DNA of 64,000 nt from Puniceicoccaceae bacterium (GCA_018402305.1 JAGYJE010000002.1:186001-250000); one strand, 5' to 3'. Shown: positions 42,481-53,813, counted from the first letter of the stretch. Program-made: numbers and translations. The notes: generated by a model not told the origin, from the sequence alone.

Positions 42481-43464
42481 ATGAGAGAAAAAAGAATCAA
42501 GTTTCCGGGAGCGATTTACCACTGCATGAGCCGCACGGTCGCGGGGGAGCGGCTATTTAAAACGCGGGAGAAGGAGGTCCTACGGAAGATGCTTTGGCAA
42601 GTGGCCGAGTTTTCCGGGGGGGAGGTCCTGACTTATTGTGTGATGTCGAATCACTTCCATGTGTTGCTGCATTTCCGGGAGGAGGCTGCTTTGTCGGACC
42701 GGGAGCTGATGCGGCGCTATCGCATCCTATACCCAAGGCCGACGAAGTTTCAAACGGCTTCCGCCCGTATTCTGGAGCGGAAGCTTGCTTTGGGCGGTGA
42801 CGAAGCATCCAAAATCCGCGAGCAATTACTGGCGCGGATGGGCGATGTTTCTGAATTCATGAAAACACTGAAACAGCGCTTTTCGATTTGGTATAATCAG
42901 AATCACGACCGTTTCGGAACGCTCTGGGCTGAACGGTTTAAGTGCGTTTTAGTGGAGGGCGGAGGTTTTGCTCTACAAACGATGGCGGCCTACATCGATT
43001 TGAACCCGGTGCGTGCCGGCTTGGTGGAGGATCCAAAGGATTACCGTTTTTGCGGTTACGCGGAGGCGGTTGCGGGGGGCGCCGCGGCACTGGAGGGCTT
43101 ACGGAAAATATGGTGTAATTATGCGGGGCCGGTTGGTGCGGCTGAGGCATTGAGGGAGCATCGTATGTTGCTCTTCGGTCAAGGGGCGGAGGCTGGTAAA
43201 GGAGGGGTCATACGCCGCGAGGATGCGCTACGGGTGCTGGAGCGGGAGGACGGGGTCTTGCCGAAGTCCGTGGCGCTGCGCTGCCGTGTGCGCTACTTTA
43301 CTGACGGTGCGATTCTCGGCTCGACTGAATTTGTGCGACGCTTCCACGCAGATTGGCAGCGCGGCCGAAAGCGGGCGGTTCCTGAGGCGGGGCACCCTAT
43401 GCTGGGAGCTGACTGGGGTGGTCTCTCGGTGGCCAAGGGCCTGAAGCGTGGGATTTTTGACTAG
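42481..43464 (+). CDS. RAYT / REP-associated Y1 transposase
   Basis: A 327-residue paralogue of the gene at 14609. IYHCMSRTV, the HUH motif SNHFHVLL near 57, [19 protein letters not shown] and [18 protein letters not shown] are identical or nearly so. The start at 42481 is chosen by similarity. Its upstream DNA (TAAAAAAGACAGGCATTTTTT) differs from the other copy. It ends convergently against an RNase III-family gene inside a 14-bp direct repeat. No classical IS boundary is visible. Confidence 0.92.
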   Translation: MREKRIKFPGAIYHCMSRTVAGERLFKTREKEVLRKMLWQVAEFSGGEVLTYCVMSNHFHVLLHFREEAALSDRELMRRYRILYPRPTKFQTASARILERKLALGGDEASKIREQLLARMGDVSEFMKTLKQRFSIWYNQNHDRFGTLWAERFKCVLVEGGGFALQTMAAYIDLNPVRAGLVEDPKDYRFCGYAEAVAGGAAALEGLRKIWCNYAGPVGAAEALREHRMLLFGQGAEAGKGGVIRREDALRVLEREDGVLPKSVALRCRVRYFTDGAILGSTEFVRRFHADWQRGRKRAVPEAGHPMLGADWGGLSVAKGLKRGIFD

Positions 43465-43487
43465 GCGGATACTACTAGGCGGATACT
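43460..43487. repeat. 14-bp tandem duplication at convergent stop codons
   Basis: ACTAGGCGGATACT occurs twice in a row. The first copy holds the transposase stop (TAG, 43462-43464) and the second the stop of the minus-strand RNase gene (43475-43477). It may be a duplication made when the transposase gene arrived. Confidence 0.85.
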
Positions 43488-43792
43488 TTGTCGCGGTAGC
43501 TGCCTGGCCGACGCCGCTTGGTCTGTTGTTTAAGAAAGAGAGGGAGCAGTTTCGATTCGATATGCTCAAAGGCACTGTGCAGGCCCTCGTCTTCGTAAAT
43601 CATGCCAATCTCGGCTTCGACTGCGGTGGGCTCACCGAGTGAGGCCAGAAACTGATTTGACGTCATTTGAATAAAGATCTCCGCGCGATCTTTAGCTTGG
43701 ACATCCTTTTGATTGAGAATCCACTGACGAGCGTAGAGCGCAAGAACGGCGTCGCCGACCCAGGCTTTGTCGCGTTTCGCTAATGCCTGCAC
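43475..43792 (-). CDS. Mini-III-type RNase III-domain protein
   Basis: A 105-residue protein from a GTG at 43792. RDKAWVGDAVLALYAR is the RNase III signature helix with the metal-binding Asp, and IEAEIGMIYEDEGLHSA-like sequence gives a second acidic pair; no dsRNA-binding domain is present. Mini-III enzymes mature 23S rRNA. At 105 residues it is somewhat short for MrnC. It starts 4 bp after the clpP stop, so it is probably translated by coupling. Confidence 0.72.
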   Translation of the reverse strand: MQALAKRDKAWVGDAVLALYARQWILNQKDVQAKDRAEIFIQMTSNQFLASLGEPTAVEAEIGMIYEDEGLHSAFEHIESKLLPLFLKQQTKRRRPGSYRDKVSA

Positions 43793-43796
43793 GAAG

Positions 43797-44375
43797 CTAA
43801 AGTTTTTCGACGATTCCGTCGGCGAGTCCGTATTTGATGGCCTCAGGGGCTGTCATGTAGAAGTCGCGGTCGGTGTCTTTTTGGATTTTCTCGAGCGGCT
43901 GGCCTGAGGACTCGGCCAAAATTGCGTTCAATTCGTCGCGGAGGCGCTCCATTTCCTGCGCCTGAATGTGAATGTCTACAGCCGTCGCAATCATTTGACC
44001 GGAAATGAGCGGCTGGTGGATGAGTACCCGGGAATGCGGATAAAGAAAACGCTGCCCTTTCTCCGCCCCGCAAAGTAGGATAGAGCCCATGCTGGCGGCC
44101 ATACCCGTTACCACAACTTTGATCGGGGCGGTTACCAGCTGCATGGTGTCGTAGATGGCCATCCCAGCGGTGATTGAACCACCGGGTGTGTTAATGTAGA
44201 AGGTGATGGCCTTGCCGGGGGCCTCGGTTTCCAGGTAGAGGAGCTTTTCAGTAACGTCGCGGGCAGACCTATCAGAAACTTCTCCCCACAGGAAGATTTT
44301 GCGCTCTTTGAGAAATGCGTCGTGGATCTTGATGGACTTTTCGTCCTTGTCCTTGGGTGTATCTTTGTCGGCCAT
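43797..44375 (-). CDS. clpP: ATP-dependent Clp protease proteolytic subunit
   Basis: A 192-residue protein. Catalytic Ser95 (TGMAASMGS), His120 (RVLIHQPL) and the Asp in KDTDRD (167-171) are in place. The N-terminus lacks a long propeptide. It assembles into the Clp barrel with an AAA partner that is not in the window. The downstream gene is a Mini-III-type RNase. A 7-bp inverted repeat CATAGCT/AGCTATG at 44417-44443 lies in the leader region. Confidence 0.94.
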   Translation of the reverse strand: MADKDTPKDKDEKSIKIHDAFLKERKIFLWGEVSDRSARDVTEKLLYLETEAPGKAITFYINTPGGSITAGMAIYDTMQLVTAPIKVVVTGMAASMGSILLCGAEKGQRFLYPHSRVLIHQPLISGQMIATAVDIHIQAQEMERLRDELNAILAESSGQPLEKIQKDTDRDFYMTAPEAIKYGLADGIVEKL

Positions 44376-44497
44376 GTATTGAAATGTTTTTAGATTAAGA
44401 AACCGAGCATTGAGAGCATAGCTGAGAAAGGTTTCAAGCTATGTCTTCGAAATTCCGCGATTGCTTTGGTTTTGGAGAATCGTCCGCAAGTTTGGAG

Positions 44498-45049
44498 TTA
44501 CCTGCCCTCTACCGGGGGGAAGGTATCGAGGATGTCACGGACAATCGCGTTAACTTCTTCGTCGGTCGGCGCACTCCACCCGAGTCGCTTGGTATAGGCA
44601 CCCCGCCAAACGAGCTCTTTCGATATATTGTCGATAATATCAATGATGAAGGTGCCCTCCTCATATTGATTGATATCCACCCGGCTGAAGCCGGAGTACC
44701 CATAGTAGGGATGACGGCGGAACGGGGACGGACCGACGCCAAGATCGGTCAGCTCAGTTTTCGTTTTGGTTACTGTATTAAAGGTGACGCGGAAGTCAGG
44801 ATCGTCGCAGCCTTGATCGAGTCCCTTGGCAAGCAGTGTTTGCTCAATGGCCCGCTCGATACGGCGGTCAACGATGGGGCTGAGTACGACTTCCTGGTAG
44901 TTGGAACGGGTTTCCCGGCTGTCGATTACAAAGCAGCGATAGCTACCAATTTGGGTCGCTGCCGCACGGTCGTAGTCGATGTGTGTCGGGGAAACGCAGG
45001 CAACCAGGGAAAGTGAAGCCAATGCGAGGAGAGTTGCGGGTGTCTTCAT
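44498..45049 (-). CDS. DUF4136-type lipoprotein
   Basis: A 183-residue protein with a lipoprotein signal (LASLSLVACVSP, lipobox Cys18). DRAAATQIGSYRCFVIDSR, IERAIEQTLLAKGL and the ending EVNAIVRDILDTFPP follow the DUF4136 pattern: a small outer-envelope beta domain of unknown role. The start at 45049 was preferred because it opens the signal peptide directly. Confidence 0.82.
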   Translation of the reverse strand: MKTPATLLALASLSLVACVSPTHIDYDRAAATQIGSYRCFVIDSRETRSNYQEVVLSPIVDRRIERAIEQTLLAKGLDQGCDDPDFRVTFNTVTKTKTELTDLGVGPSPFRRHPYYGYSGFSRVDINQYEEGTFIIDIIDNISKELVWRGAYTKRLGWSAPTDEEVNAIVRDILDTFPPVEGR

Positions 45050-45214
45050 GGTAGGGGACAGTATAAGCTTGGCCAAGAATTGCAACTGTAGTAAAGGCTT
45101 GTATCTTAAAGACTCACCGGCTTGCCCACAAACCAATGGGACCCGGTCGACAAATGCCGACTGCGCGTTTTGGTGGGCACATGCTGATTGAGCCCCACAA
45201 AGAACCGCTTGGGG

Positions 45215-45814
45215 CTACTGGCGGATGGCCTCGATGTTGATGGTGATATCGACTTCGTTGCCGACGGCGGGTTGTCCACCGTTAACGCCCCATTTTGTGC
45301 GGTCGATCGTCGTCGTGGCTTCCCAGCCGGAGAGGTAGGCGCCGTTCATGCCTTCGCCAAAGCCGAGGAGTTCTACATTCAGGATGACTGGTTTAGTCAC
45401 ACCGTTGAAGCTGAGGTCGCCCGTCACCTTGAATTCGCTTTCGTCTTCCGTTGCTGCCCATTTGGTTGAGATAAACGTCATAAGGGGTTGCTCGGCGGCA
45501 TTAAAGTAGTCGTCTTCCTGAAGGTGCGCATCTCTTTTTTCATTATCGGTATCGACTGAAGGGATTTGGATCGTGGCTTCAACTGAGCTCTTGGACAGAT
45601 CGCCGCGGTTAATGTTAAGTGTGCCGGAAAAATCGCCAAAGTTACCCGTCGTCTTGGCTACAAAGTGGCGGATACTAAATTTGATTGAAGAGTGAACGGT
45701 GTCGATCTCGTAGATTTCAACATGCGTGTCGGACTGATGATGATCCGCTTGTGCACTGGCGTTAAAAAGCAGTAGGGCTGCGATGCTGGCGATTGGTGGG
45801 ATTCTTTTTTTCAT
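45215..45814 (-). CDS. YceI-family periplasmic protein
   Basis: A 199-residue protein with a signal peptide (about 1-23). [32 protein letters not shown] and [16 protein letters not shown] are the YceI lipocalin-like fold, which binds isoprenoid-type lipids. It is 28 bp downstream of the anti-sigma-like gene, in the same direction as the sigma gene, so it may be under the ECF factor. Confidence 0.9.
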   Translation of the reverse strand: MKKRIPPIASIAALLLFNASAQADHHQSDTHVEIYEIDTVHSSIKFSIRHFVAKTTGNFGDFSGTLNINRGDLSKSSVEATIQIPSVDTDNEKRDAHLQEDDYFNAAEQPLMTFISTKWAATEDESEFKVTGDLSFNGVTKPVILNVELLGFGEGMNGAYLSGWEATTTIDRTKWGVNGGQPAVGNEVDITINIEAIRQ

Positions 45815-45841
45815 GTTGTTTGGTTTGATGTTAATCGTGGA

Positions 45842-46672
45842 TTAGATAATTTCTGGGAAGTCATTTTTGGAGCCATGGATAGTGAGAATTTTTATCTGCT
45901 TTCCTTCGGTCCATAGTCTGAATGCCTTATCCTGAAGTTCAAATATCTGGGGGACTTTTGATATTTCGCCGGGAAATGAGGCTTTTTCGGCGGTGACAAG
46001 GTGGTAGACGGCACCGTTTTTGAAGCAGATCATACTCAGCCGAGCGCCTTCAAACTGGAAGGTAAGGCAGCCGATCGTGGGGACATCCTTGAGCATCGCG
46101 GGCAGGGATTGTGGTGCGGGCGACTGATTGCTGGCCAGAAAGCGCCTTAGATTTTCCGGATTGGGATCGCGCTTATCAAACTTTGATGGATTGAGTGTAT
46201 CGATTTCGTCCGAGAGAAATTGGATGACAGGTGGGATCTCCGCTTGAGTAAAGGCCGATGTGGGTGTCTCGCGAGGCAGATAGAGGAGGGCGAAGGCAAG
46301 CAAGAAGAGAGCGGCGATTCCGACCCCGGCGGCGATTCCGACCCAAGAGGCGATTCGGCGGGAACGCATCCGACCCTGCACGGGGAACGGGGTGGCGTTT
46401 TGGGCTGTGTCCACTGCTTCCCGGGTCACTTTATTAGCAGCATGCAGGTGCATCCCGGCGAGGATGGTGTCTTTCAAGCCAGCGGGAGCCTGGATGCTCT
46501 GGAATTGATCGCTGATTCGGGCGTCAACCAACTGTTGCTCATCAAACCATGCCTCGAGTTCCGGATCGGTTTCGAGGTCAATGATAGCCTCAGCCAGGGC
46601 AGGGTCGAGCCGGTCGCCCTCATGGCCTGGGCGGCAAAGTTCGAGAAGTTGTTTGGCTTTTTCGCGATCCAT
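45842..46672 (-). CDS. Putative anti-sigma factor with one membrane helix
   Basis: A 276-residue protein from the ATG at 46672. The N-terminal 110 residues (LDPALAEAIIDLETDPELEAW and a helix) resemble a cytoplasmic anti-sigma domain, although no zinc HxxxCxxC is present. One membrane helix (IASWVGIAAGVGIAALFLLA) is at about 128-155. The periplasmic part of about 120 residues has no known motif except paired Cys. It is named from its place behind an ECF sigma gene. Confidence 0.72.
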   Translation of the reverse strand: MDREKAKQLLELCRPGHEGDRLDPALAEAIIDLETDPELEAWFDEQQLVDARISDQFQSIQAPAGLKDTILAGMHLHAANKVTREAVDTAQNATPFPVQGRMRSRRIASWVGIAAGVGIAALFLLAFALLYLPRETPTSAFTQAEIPPVIQFLSDEIDTLNPSKFDKRDPNPENLRRFLASNQSPAPQSLPAMLKDVPTIGCLTFQFEGARLSMICFKNGAVYHLVTAEKASFPGEISKVPQIFELQDKAFRLWTEGKQIKILTIHGSKNDFPEII

Positions 46673-46739
46673 TGAAAATAGTTGGAGACAGGAGGAAAGG
46701 GTGGAAACAGGTGGAAAGGGTGGGACAACCGGCTGATCG

Positions 46740-47252
46740 TTAGGCGGTTTCGCTTTCTTTGCGTTTAAAGATCTCGCGCAATTGGGACTTCCCGCGGGAG
46801 AGGCGCGACATGATGGTGCCGATGGGGACATGGAGGACTTCGGCGATCTCCTTGTAGGAGAGGTCTTTCATATAAAAAAGGGCGAGTGGTTGTCGGTAGA
46901 CCTCATCAACCTCTTCGAGTGCCTCGACAGCAAGATTGGCATCCAGGGAACGTCGAATATGCGGTTCGACCGCCCCGCCAGCGGCTTCCAGCATTTCAGG
47001 CTCGTAGTGATCCATGCGGCTGTCCTTGCGCCGCCGCCGGAGAAACTCTCGATAAAGCGTCGTGAAGAGCCATGATTTGATCTTGGACGGATCGCGCACG
47101 CCGTCGCCTTTTTCCGCATAGATGAAAAAGGTTTGCTGGGCGAGATCGCCAGCCTCGTGCTCGTTTTTGGCTAGGCTGTAGCCGAAACGGTAGAGCGGTT
47201 GATAGTAGGCGCTCACGATGTCTTCGAAATTCAAATTGGTTGAGTTTTCCAT
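46740..47252 (-). CDS. ECF-type RNA polymerase sigma factor
   Basis: A 170-residue sigma-70 family protein. Region 2 is YYQPLYRFGYSLAKNEHEAGDLAQQTF with the -10 melting helix; region 4 is ALFYMKDLSYKEIAEVLHVPIGTIMSRLSRGK, the -35 helix-turn-helix. No region 3 is present, so it is an ECF factor. It heads a cluster with the membrane anti-sigma-like gene and a YceI gene. The signal it answers to is unknown. Confidence 0.93.
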   Translation of the reverse strand: MENSTNLNFEDIVSAYYQPLYRFGYSLAKNEHEAGDLAQQTFFIYAEKGDGVRDPSKIKSWLFTTLYREFLRRRRKDSRMDHYEPEMLEAAGGAVEPHIRRSLDANLAVEALEEVDEVYRQPLALFYMKDLSYKEIAEVLHVPIGTIMSRLSRGKSQLREIFKRKESETA

Positions 47253-47295
47253 GTGAGCGGTAGTATTTGAAAATTATTCCCGGGCAGTTGAGACT

Positions 47296-48384
<1,089 letters not shown>

Positions 48385-48426
48385 TTTTAATCTTTAATAT
48401 TTATCCTGCTTTGTTGGACTCGGGGG

Positions 48427-49588
48427 ATGCATTTAATCACACCAGATATTCGTTCGCAAATTGAGTCGCTCACCCAGCGTGCAGGCCACATATGGAGGTA
48501 TCTTTGACGGAGATGCCAAGCAAGAACGCATCGCTGCGCTAGAAGCCCGCATGTCGGAGCCCTCTTTTTGGGAGGATCAGTCGACGGCTCAAAAAGTCAT
48601 CGCCGACTCCAATCGGCTGAAGCACGCAGTCCATCCGGTGCGTGACTTTAGGGTGGAACTGGAGGATCTGCGGGCCATGCTGGAGCTGGTCGACGAGATG
48701 GACGGCGATCCTGAGGCGGCGGACTATGAGCGAGAGATTGTCGATACGCTTGAGCGGCTAGTGCTGAAGTTGGATGCCCTCGAATTGGCTTCATTCCTGA
48801 CGGGGCCGCATGATGGGTGTAACGCGTTTCTCACGATTAATTCCGGTGCTGGTGGCACGGAAAGCTGCGATTGGGCGGAAATGCTCCTGCGCATGTATAC
48901 CCGTTGGGCGGAAAAATCGGGCTTCGACGTCGAAGCGCTGGATATTATGCCGGGCGAGGAGGCCGGTATCAGTTCGGCGACGCTTCGGATCGCGGGGCTC
49001 AATGCCTTCGGCTACGCCAAAGCCGAACGGGGCGTCCATCGGCTCGTGCGGATCAGTCCGTTCGATTCCAATGCGCGGCGTCACACCTCCTTCTGCTCGG
49101 TCGATGTGATCGCCGAAGTGGATGACGACATTGATATTGAGATCGACGAAGCCGACATCCGGACTGACGTCTATCGGGCCAGCGGCAAGGGCGGGCAGCA
49201 CGTGAACCGGACGGAATCGGCCGTGCGACTGACGCACCTCCCGACCGGGATCGTCGTGACCTGCCAGAATGACCGTTCACAGATAAAGAACAAAGCGACG
49301 GCGATGAAGACTTTGAAATCACGCCTTTATGAAAAAAGGGAGGATGAGAAGCGCAGCGAAATGGAGCGGTTTTACGGGGAAAAGGGCGAGATCGCCTGGG
49401 GCAACCAGATCCGGTCCTACGTCTTCCAGCCCTACCAGATGGTCAAGGACCTCCGGACCGGCGAGGAAACCGGAAACGTGCAGGCCGTCATGGATGGCGA
49501 GTTGGATTCCTTCGTTCATGCCTGGCTTCGCGCGGGCGGACCCACGTCACGCAAGTCGGCCGCCGACCGGGAGTTCGGCGATGGCTGA
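48427..49588 (+). CDS. prfB: Peptide chain release factor 2 (needs +1 frameshift)
   Basis: Frame 0 opens at the ATG at 48427 ([20 protein letters not shown]...) and stops at an in-frame TGA at 48505. Shifting +1 at CTT gives about 386 residues. The codon-recognition SPF tripeptide ([10 protein letters not shown]) identifies a UGA/UAA release factor, and GGQ is in [14 protein letters not shown]. It releases finished proteins at UGA and UAA. A start at 48461 in the second frame would miss the natural N-terminus. Confidence 0.95.
48494..48508 (+). promoter_or_regulatory. Programmed +1 frameshift site of prfB
   Basis: GGAGG (48494-48498) acts as an internal Shine-Dalgarno three bases before CTT TGA C (48502-48508), the same spacing as in E. 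coli. Slow UGA decoding when RF2 is scarce lets the ribosome slip one base, so RF2 controls its own level. Confidence 0.95.
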
Positions 49589-49688
49589 TGTTGGCCATGT
49601 GAGACGCGGGCGCTTGCCTTCCGGAAAAGCGCAATTAGAGGTCATGGCAGTTGCTTAATTTAAATTTTTCAGTGATTAAAGGGATTCG

Positions 49689-51119
49689 ATGACCGAAGCA
49701 CACAGCAAACAGCTCACTTACGAAAACGCCCGACAGGCCTTTTCCGACCAGAGTTTGTTTGAGAATAAAACGTGGCGCTACTCACCGCAGGCCTTTCCGC
49801 TAAACGCCGGGCAGCTCAAGCAGATCGAGCAAATTGGGCAGGCCTGCTACGAATTCTATCGTGCACAGGAAACGCTCTATCTGCGCTCCGCCGAAAACAA
49901 CAATCTGCTGCGCAACCGCTCCCTCAAAGCACCCTGGGTGGCGGCCTATCTCGATCGCGGAAAACCGGCGGCCCTTGTTGAGCATGCACGGGCCAAGGCG
50001 CTGCGCGGGGCCGTCCCCGTAGTTATCCGCCCCGACCTGCTGGTGACCGACAGTGGCTTTGCCATGACCGAGATCGACTCAGTGCCCGGCGGTATCGGGC
50101 TGACCGCCTTTTTGAATCGGCTTTACACCGAAGTGCACGGCGACGCCCTGATTGGGTCGGGCTCGCAGAATATGGTGGAGGCATTCTACCGCGTCCTCGC
50201 CGGCCAGGCACCTGGTCTGAATACGCCCTACATAGCAATCCTCGTCAGTGATGAAGCAGCCACCTACCGGCCCGAGATGGAGTGGCTGGCCTCACAACTC
50301 CGGCAGCTTGGGCGGCGCGTGCACGTCTTTCATCCGGACGATGTCATGCCTCTGGGGGACGATATCTGCGTGGGGATCGACGGCGATCCGCAGCGGGTGG
50401 ATGTCATCTATCGGTTCTGGGAGCTCTTTGATTTGGCCAACGTCTCCATCGCGGACTTCCTGCTCAAAGCGGGCGAGGCGGCGCAGGTTCGTTTGACCCC
50501 GCCCATGCGCCCCTTCCAGGAGGAGAAGCTAAACCTCGCGCTCTTCCACCACCACATGTTGGAGGACTATTGGCGGGAAAGTCTTTCCAAGCCCGCCTAC
50601 AAGACCTTGGCAAAAGTGATTCCGCAGACCTGGGTCATGGACCCGGTAGAGCTGCCGCCCAACGCGGTGCTGGACGCGCCCTATGTAGGCGGTAAGCCCA
50701 TGACCAACTGGTCGCAGCTCATGGAGGCCAGCAAAAAAGAGCGAAACCTAATTATCAAGATAAGCGGCTTTCACGAGAGCGCCTGGGGCGCCCGCAGTGT
50801 GACTCTGGGCAGCGACTGCTCGCGGGCAGATTGGGAAAACGCCATCGAGCAGGCGATCACCATGGCCGATACCTCGCTCCACATCCTGCAAACCTACGAA
50901 AAACCCAAGCGCCTGCGTCACCCGGTTTATGCGGACGATGGCAGTGTTTACCAGATGGAGGGCCGCATGCGGCTCTGCCCCTATTATTTCGTAGATGAGG
51001 CGACTAAGGAAACGAACCTGCGCGGCATTCTCGCCACCCTTTGCCCGGCTGACAAAAAGATCATCCACGGAATGAAAGATGCCGCTTTGTTACCCTGCGT
51101 GTTGGAATCCGCCGGCTAG
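49689..51119 (+). CDS. Hypothetical with circularly permuted ATP-grasp-like features
   Basis: A 476-residue cytosolic-looking protein after an AAAGGGA ribosome site. I do not recognise a named family. VVIRPDLLVTDSGFAMTEID followed by SVPGGIGLT resembles the RPD...E-x-N-x-RPGG segment of the circularly permuted ATP-grasp/glutathionylspermidine-synthase-like proteins, and LIIKISGFHESAWGARSV resembles their Lys plus glycine-loop. VIYRFWELFDLANVSI lies between. A ligase or amide-forming role is possible but untested. It lies between prfB and glgP without an evident partner. Confidence 0.55.
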   Translation: MTEAHSKQLTYENARQAFSDQSLFENKTWRYSPQAFPLNAGQLKQIEQIGQACYEFYRAQETLYLRSAENNNLLRNRSLKAPWVAAYLDRGKPAALVEHARAKALRGAVPVVIRPDLLVTDSGFAMTEIDSVPGGIGLTAFLNRLYTEVHGDALIGSGSQNMVEAFYRVLAGQAPGLNTPYIAILVSDEAATYRPEMEWLASQLRQLGRRVHVFHPDDVMPLGDDICVGIDGDPQRVDVIYRFWELFDLANVSIADFLLKAGEAAQVRLTPPMRPFQEEKLNLALFHHHMLEDYWRESLSKPAYKTLAKVIPQTWVMDPVELPPNAVLDAPYVGGKPMTNWSQLMEASKKERNLIIKISGFHESAWGARSVTLGSDCSRADWENAIEQAITMADTSLHILQTYEKPKRLRHPVYADDGSVYQMEGRMRLCPYYFVDEATKETNLRGILATLCPADKKIIHGMKDAALLPCVLESAG

Positions 51120-51275
51120 GCTAATTGGGATTTTCCGCCCCGAACGCGGCAATCGTTTTAAAACGGCCTCTTTTCTGCTTTCACGCTTTCAACGGTAAAC
51201 CAAAAGACCTTAGGGTCCTCATTGAAGGTTCCCCGCAAAACACTCACTTTCCAGCTGAATTCAAATTAAAATCCT

Positions 51276-53813
51276 ATGAGCACAACAGCAACGAAGCCGA
51301 AAAAAACCGCCGCCAAGAAAAAATCTGCCACCAAGCAGGCTACAACGAAAGCGTTTCGCTTTGAGGTGGGGATGGGTAAGGACTCGATCAAGACCTCGAT
51401 ACTGAACCACCTGCGCTACACCCTGGCCCGGCACCCGGAGAGCGCCACAAAGGATGAGTGGTGGACGGCTACTTGCTATGCGGTGCGCGACCGTATGCTG
51501 GACCGTTTCATGAAGACGCAGGCCACGCATCACAAGAAAAAGGTGCGCCGCGCTTACTACCTGAGTCTGGAATATTTGATGGGCCGCCTGCTCGTCAATA
51601 ATCTGCACAATTCCGGCATGTTTGAGCCGACCCGTGAGGCTCTCGCTGAGCTCGGTCAGAATTTCAATGAAATTGCCGACGAAGAGGCCGACATGGGGCT
51701 GGGCAACGGCGGCCTCGGGCGCCTTGCCGCTTGCTTTTTGGATTCGCTCGCCACGCTGGATCTCCCGGCAGTTGGCTACGGCATCCACTATGAGTTCGGG
51801 CTCTTCCGTCAGGAGTTCAGGGACGGTTATCAAGTCGAGCACCCCGACGTTTGGATGGAGAAAGGCTGTCCCTGGGAGGTCATGCGGCCCAATTTCGCGC
51901 AAGAGGTCCACCTCTATGGCCGCGTGGCGCACCGCATGGATGATCGGGGCGTCTTTTCTCCCGTCTGGGTGGACACCAAGGTGATTGAGGGTGTGCCCTT
52001 CGACATCAGCATCGTCGGCTACGGCGGGGAAACGGTCAACTTCCTCCGGCTCTGGGATTCCAAATCAACACACGAGTTTGATCTGAACTTATTCAACGAT
52101 GGCGGCTACGTCGAAGCTGTTCGCGAAAAGGCCATGGGCGAGACCATCTCCAAGGTGCTTTACCCCAACGACTCCACAGAAAACGGCAAGGAGCTCCGTC
52201 TCGTGCAGCAGTATTTCTTTGTCACCTGCTCGCTCAAAGACATCATCCGCCGCTTCAAAAACGATCATGGCGACGACTGGTCGAAATTCTCCGATTACAA
52301 CGCCCTCCAGCTCAACGACACGCACCCGGCCATCGCCATACCTGAGTTGATGCGCCTGCTTGTCGACGAACAGGGTATGGAATGGGATGCCGCCTGGGAG
52401 ATCACCAGCAGCGTGTGTAATTACACCAACCACACCCTGCTACCCGAGGCTCTGGAAAAATGGAGTGTGCCGCTTTTCGAGAAAGTGCTGCCCCGCCACC
52501 TGGAGATTATTTACGAGATCAACGCCCGCTTCCTTAAAAATGAAGTCGAGGCGAAATGGCCGGGGGACGACGCCAAGAAGTCCGAGCTTTCCATCATCGA
52601 AGAGGGCCAGCCCAAGATGGTGCGCATGGCCTACCTCTCTGTCGTCGGCTCGACTAAGGTCAACGGCGTCGCCGCACTGCATACCGACCTACTCAAGAAG
52701 AACCTCTTCGCCACCTTCCACGAGTTGTATCCCAACAAGTTGATCAACATGACGAACGGAATCACCCCGCGCCGTTGGCTGCTGGCCTGTAATCCCGGCT
52801 TGAGCGAGTTGATCACGGAAAAAGTCGGCGGTGATTGGCCCAAGAACCTACGCCAGTTGCAGGACCTGGCTCAATTCGCCGATGATCCCGCCTTCCAAAA
52901 GCGCTTCATGGCGATTAAGCGGCAGAACAAGCAGGCCTTTGCTGACTTTGTGCTGGCCGACTCCGGCACCGAGATCAGCCCCGATGCGCTCTTCGATGTC
53001 CAGATCAAGCGTCTGCACGAGTATAAGCGCCAGCACCTGAACCTGCTCCACATATTGACGCTCTACCGCCGCTTGCTCAACGACCCGGACTACCCGATGA
53101 ACCCGCGCGTCTTCATCTTCGGCGCGAAAGCGGCGCCCGGCTACGCCCTGGCAAAAAATATCATCCGTGCGATCAACAAAGTTGCCGAGAAGATCAATAG
53201 CGACAGCCGTATCCAGGGGAAACTCAAAGTCGTCTTCCCGCAAAACTACCGTATCACCATGGCTGAGAAGATGATTCCGGCAGCAGACATTTCGGAGCAG
53301 ATCTCAACCGCCGGCAAGGAAGCCTCCGGCACCGGGAACATGAAGCTCGCGCTAAACGGTGCGCTGACCCTTGGCACCCTTGACGGGGCCAACGTGGAGA
53401 TCCGCGAAGAAGTGGGCCATGCGAATATCTTCATCTTCGGCAACACGGTCGACGAGGTCGACGCCATTCGCGCCAAGGGTTACAACCCCTACGACTTCTA
53501 CAACAGCAACTGGGAGCTCAAATCAGTCATCGACTGGCTGCGCTCAGACTACTTCACGCCCGGCGAGCACGATGCCTTTGCACCGCTCTGCAGCAGCCTG
53601 CTCGAAGGCGGGGATCCCTATCTCTGCCTGGCGGATTACGCCGACTACCTGCGGGCGCAGGAAGCCGTCGACACCGCCTTCAGCGATCAAAAGCGCTGGG
53701 CGCGTATGGCGATTATGAATACAGCTCGTGTTGGAAAATTCTCCTCAGACCGCACGATCAGCGAATACGCCAAGCACATATGGAAGCTCAAGCCGGTTAA
53801 GGTGGGGGCGTAG
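51276..53813 (+). CDS. glgP: Glycogen/alpha-glucan phosphorylase
   Basis: An 845-residue enzyme. [20 protein letters not shown] is near 140, and [22 protein letters not shown] holds the Lys that binds pyridoxal phosphate, near residue 690. The N-terminus has a Lys/Ala-rich 25-residue extension. It releases glucose-1-phosphate from glycogen or other glucans. No other glycogen genes are in the window. Confidence 0.97.
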   Translation: MSTTATKPKKTAAKKKSATKQATTKAFRFEVGMGKDSIKTSILNHLRYTLARHPESATKDEWWTATCYAVRDRMLDRFMKTQATHHKKKVRRAYYLSLEYLMGRLLVNNLHNSGMFEPTREALAELGQNFNEIADEEADMGLGNGGLGRLAACFLDSLATLDLPAVGYGIHYEFGLFRQEFRDGYQVEHPDVWMEKGCPWEVMRPNFAQEVHLYGRVAHRMDDRGVFSPVWVDTKVIEGVPFDISIVGYGGETVNFLRLWDSKSTHEFDLNLFNDGGYVEAVREKAMGETISKVLYPNDSTENGKELRLVQQYFFVTCSLKDIIRRFKNDHGDDWSKFSDYNALQLNDTHPAIAIPELMRLLVDEQGMEWDAAWEITSSVCNYTNHTLLPEALEKWSVPLFEKVLPRHLEIIYEINARFLKNEVEAKWPGDDAKKSELSIIEEGQPKMVRMAYLSVVGSTKVNGVAALHTDLLKKNLFATFHELYPNKLINMTNGITPRRWLLACNPGLSELITEKVGGDWPKNLRQLQDLAQFADDPAFQKRFMAIKRQNKQAFADFVLADSGTEISPDALFDVQIKRLHEYKRQHLNLLHILTLYRRLLNDPDYPMNPRVFIFGAKAAPGYALAKNIIRAINKVAEKINSDSRIQGKLKVVFPQNYRITMAEKMIPAADISEQISTAGKEASGTGNMKLALNGALTLGTLDGANVEIREEVGHANIFIFGNTVDEVDAIRAKGYNPYDFYNSNWELKSVIDWLRSDYFTPGEHDAFAPLCSSLLEGGDPYLCLADYADYLRAQEAVDTAFSDQKRWARMAIMNTARVGKFSSDRTISEYAKHIWKLKPVKVGA

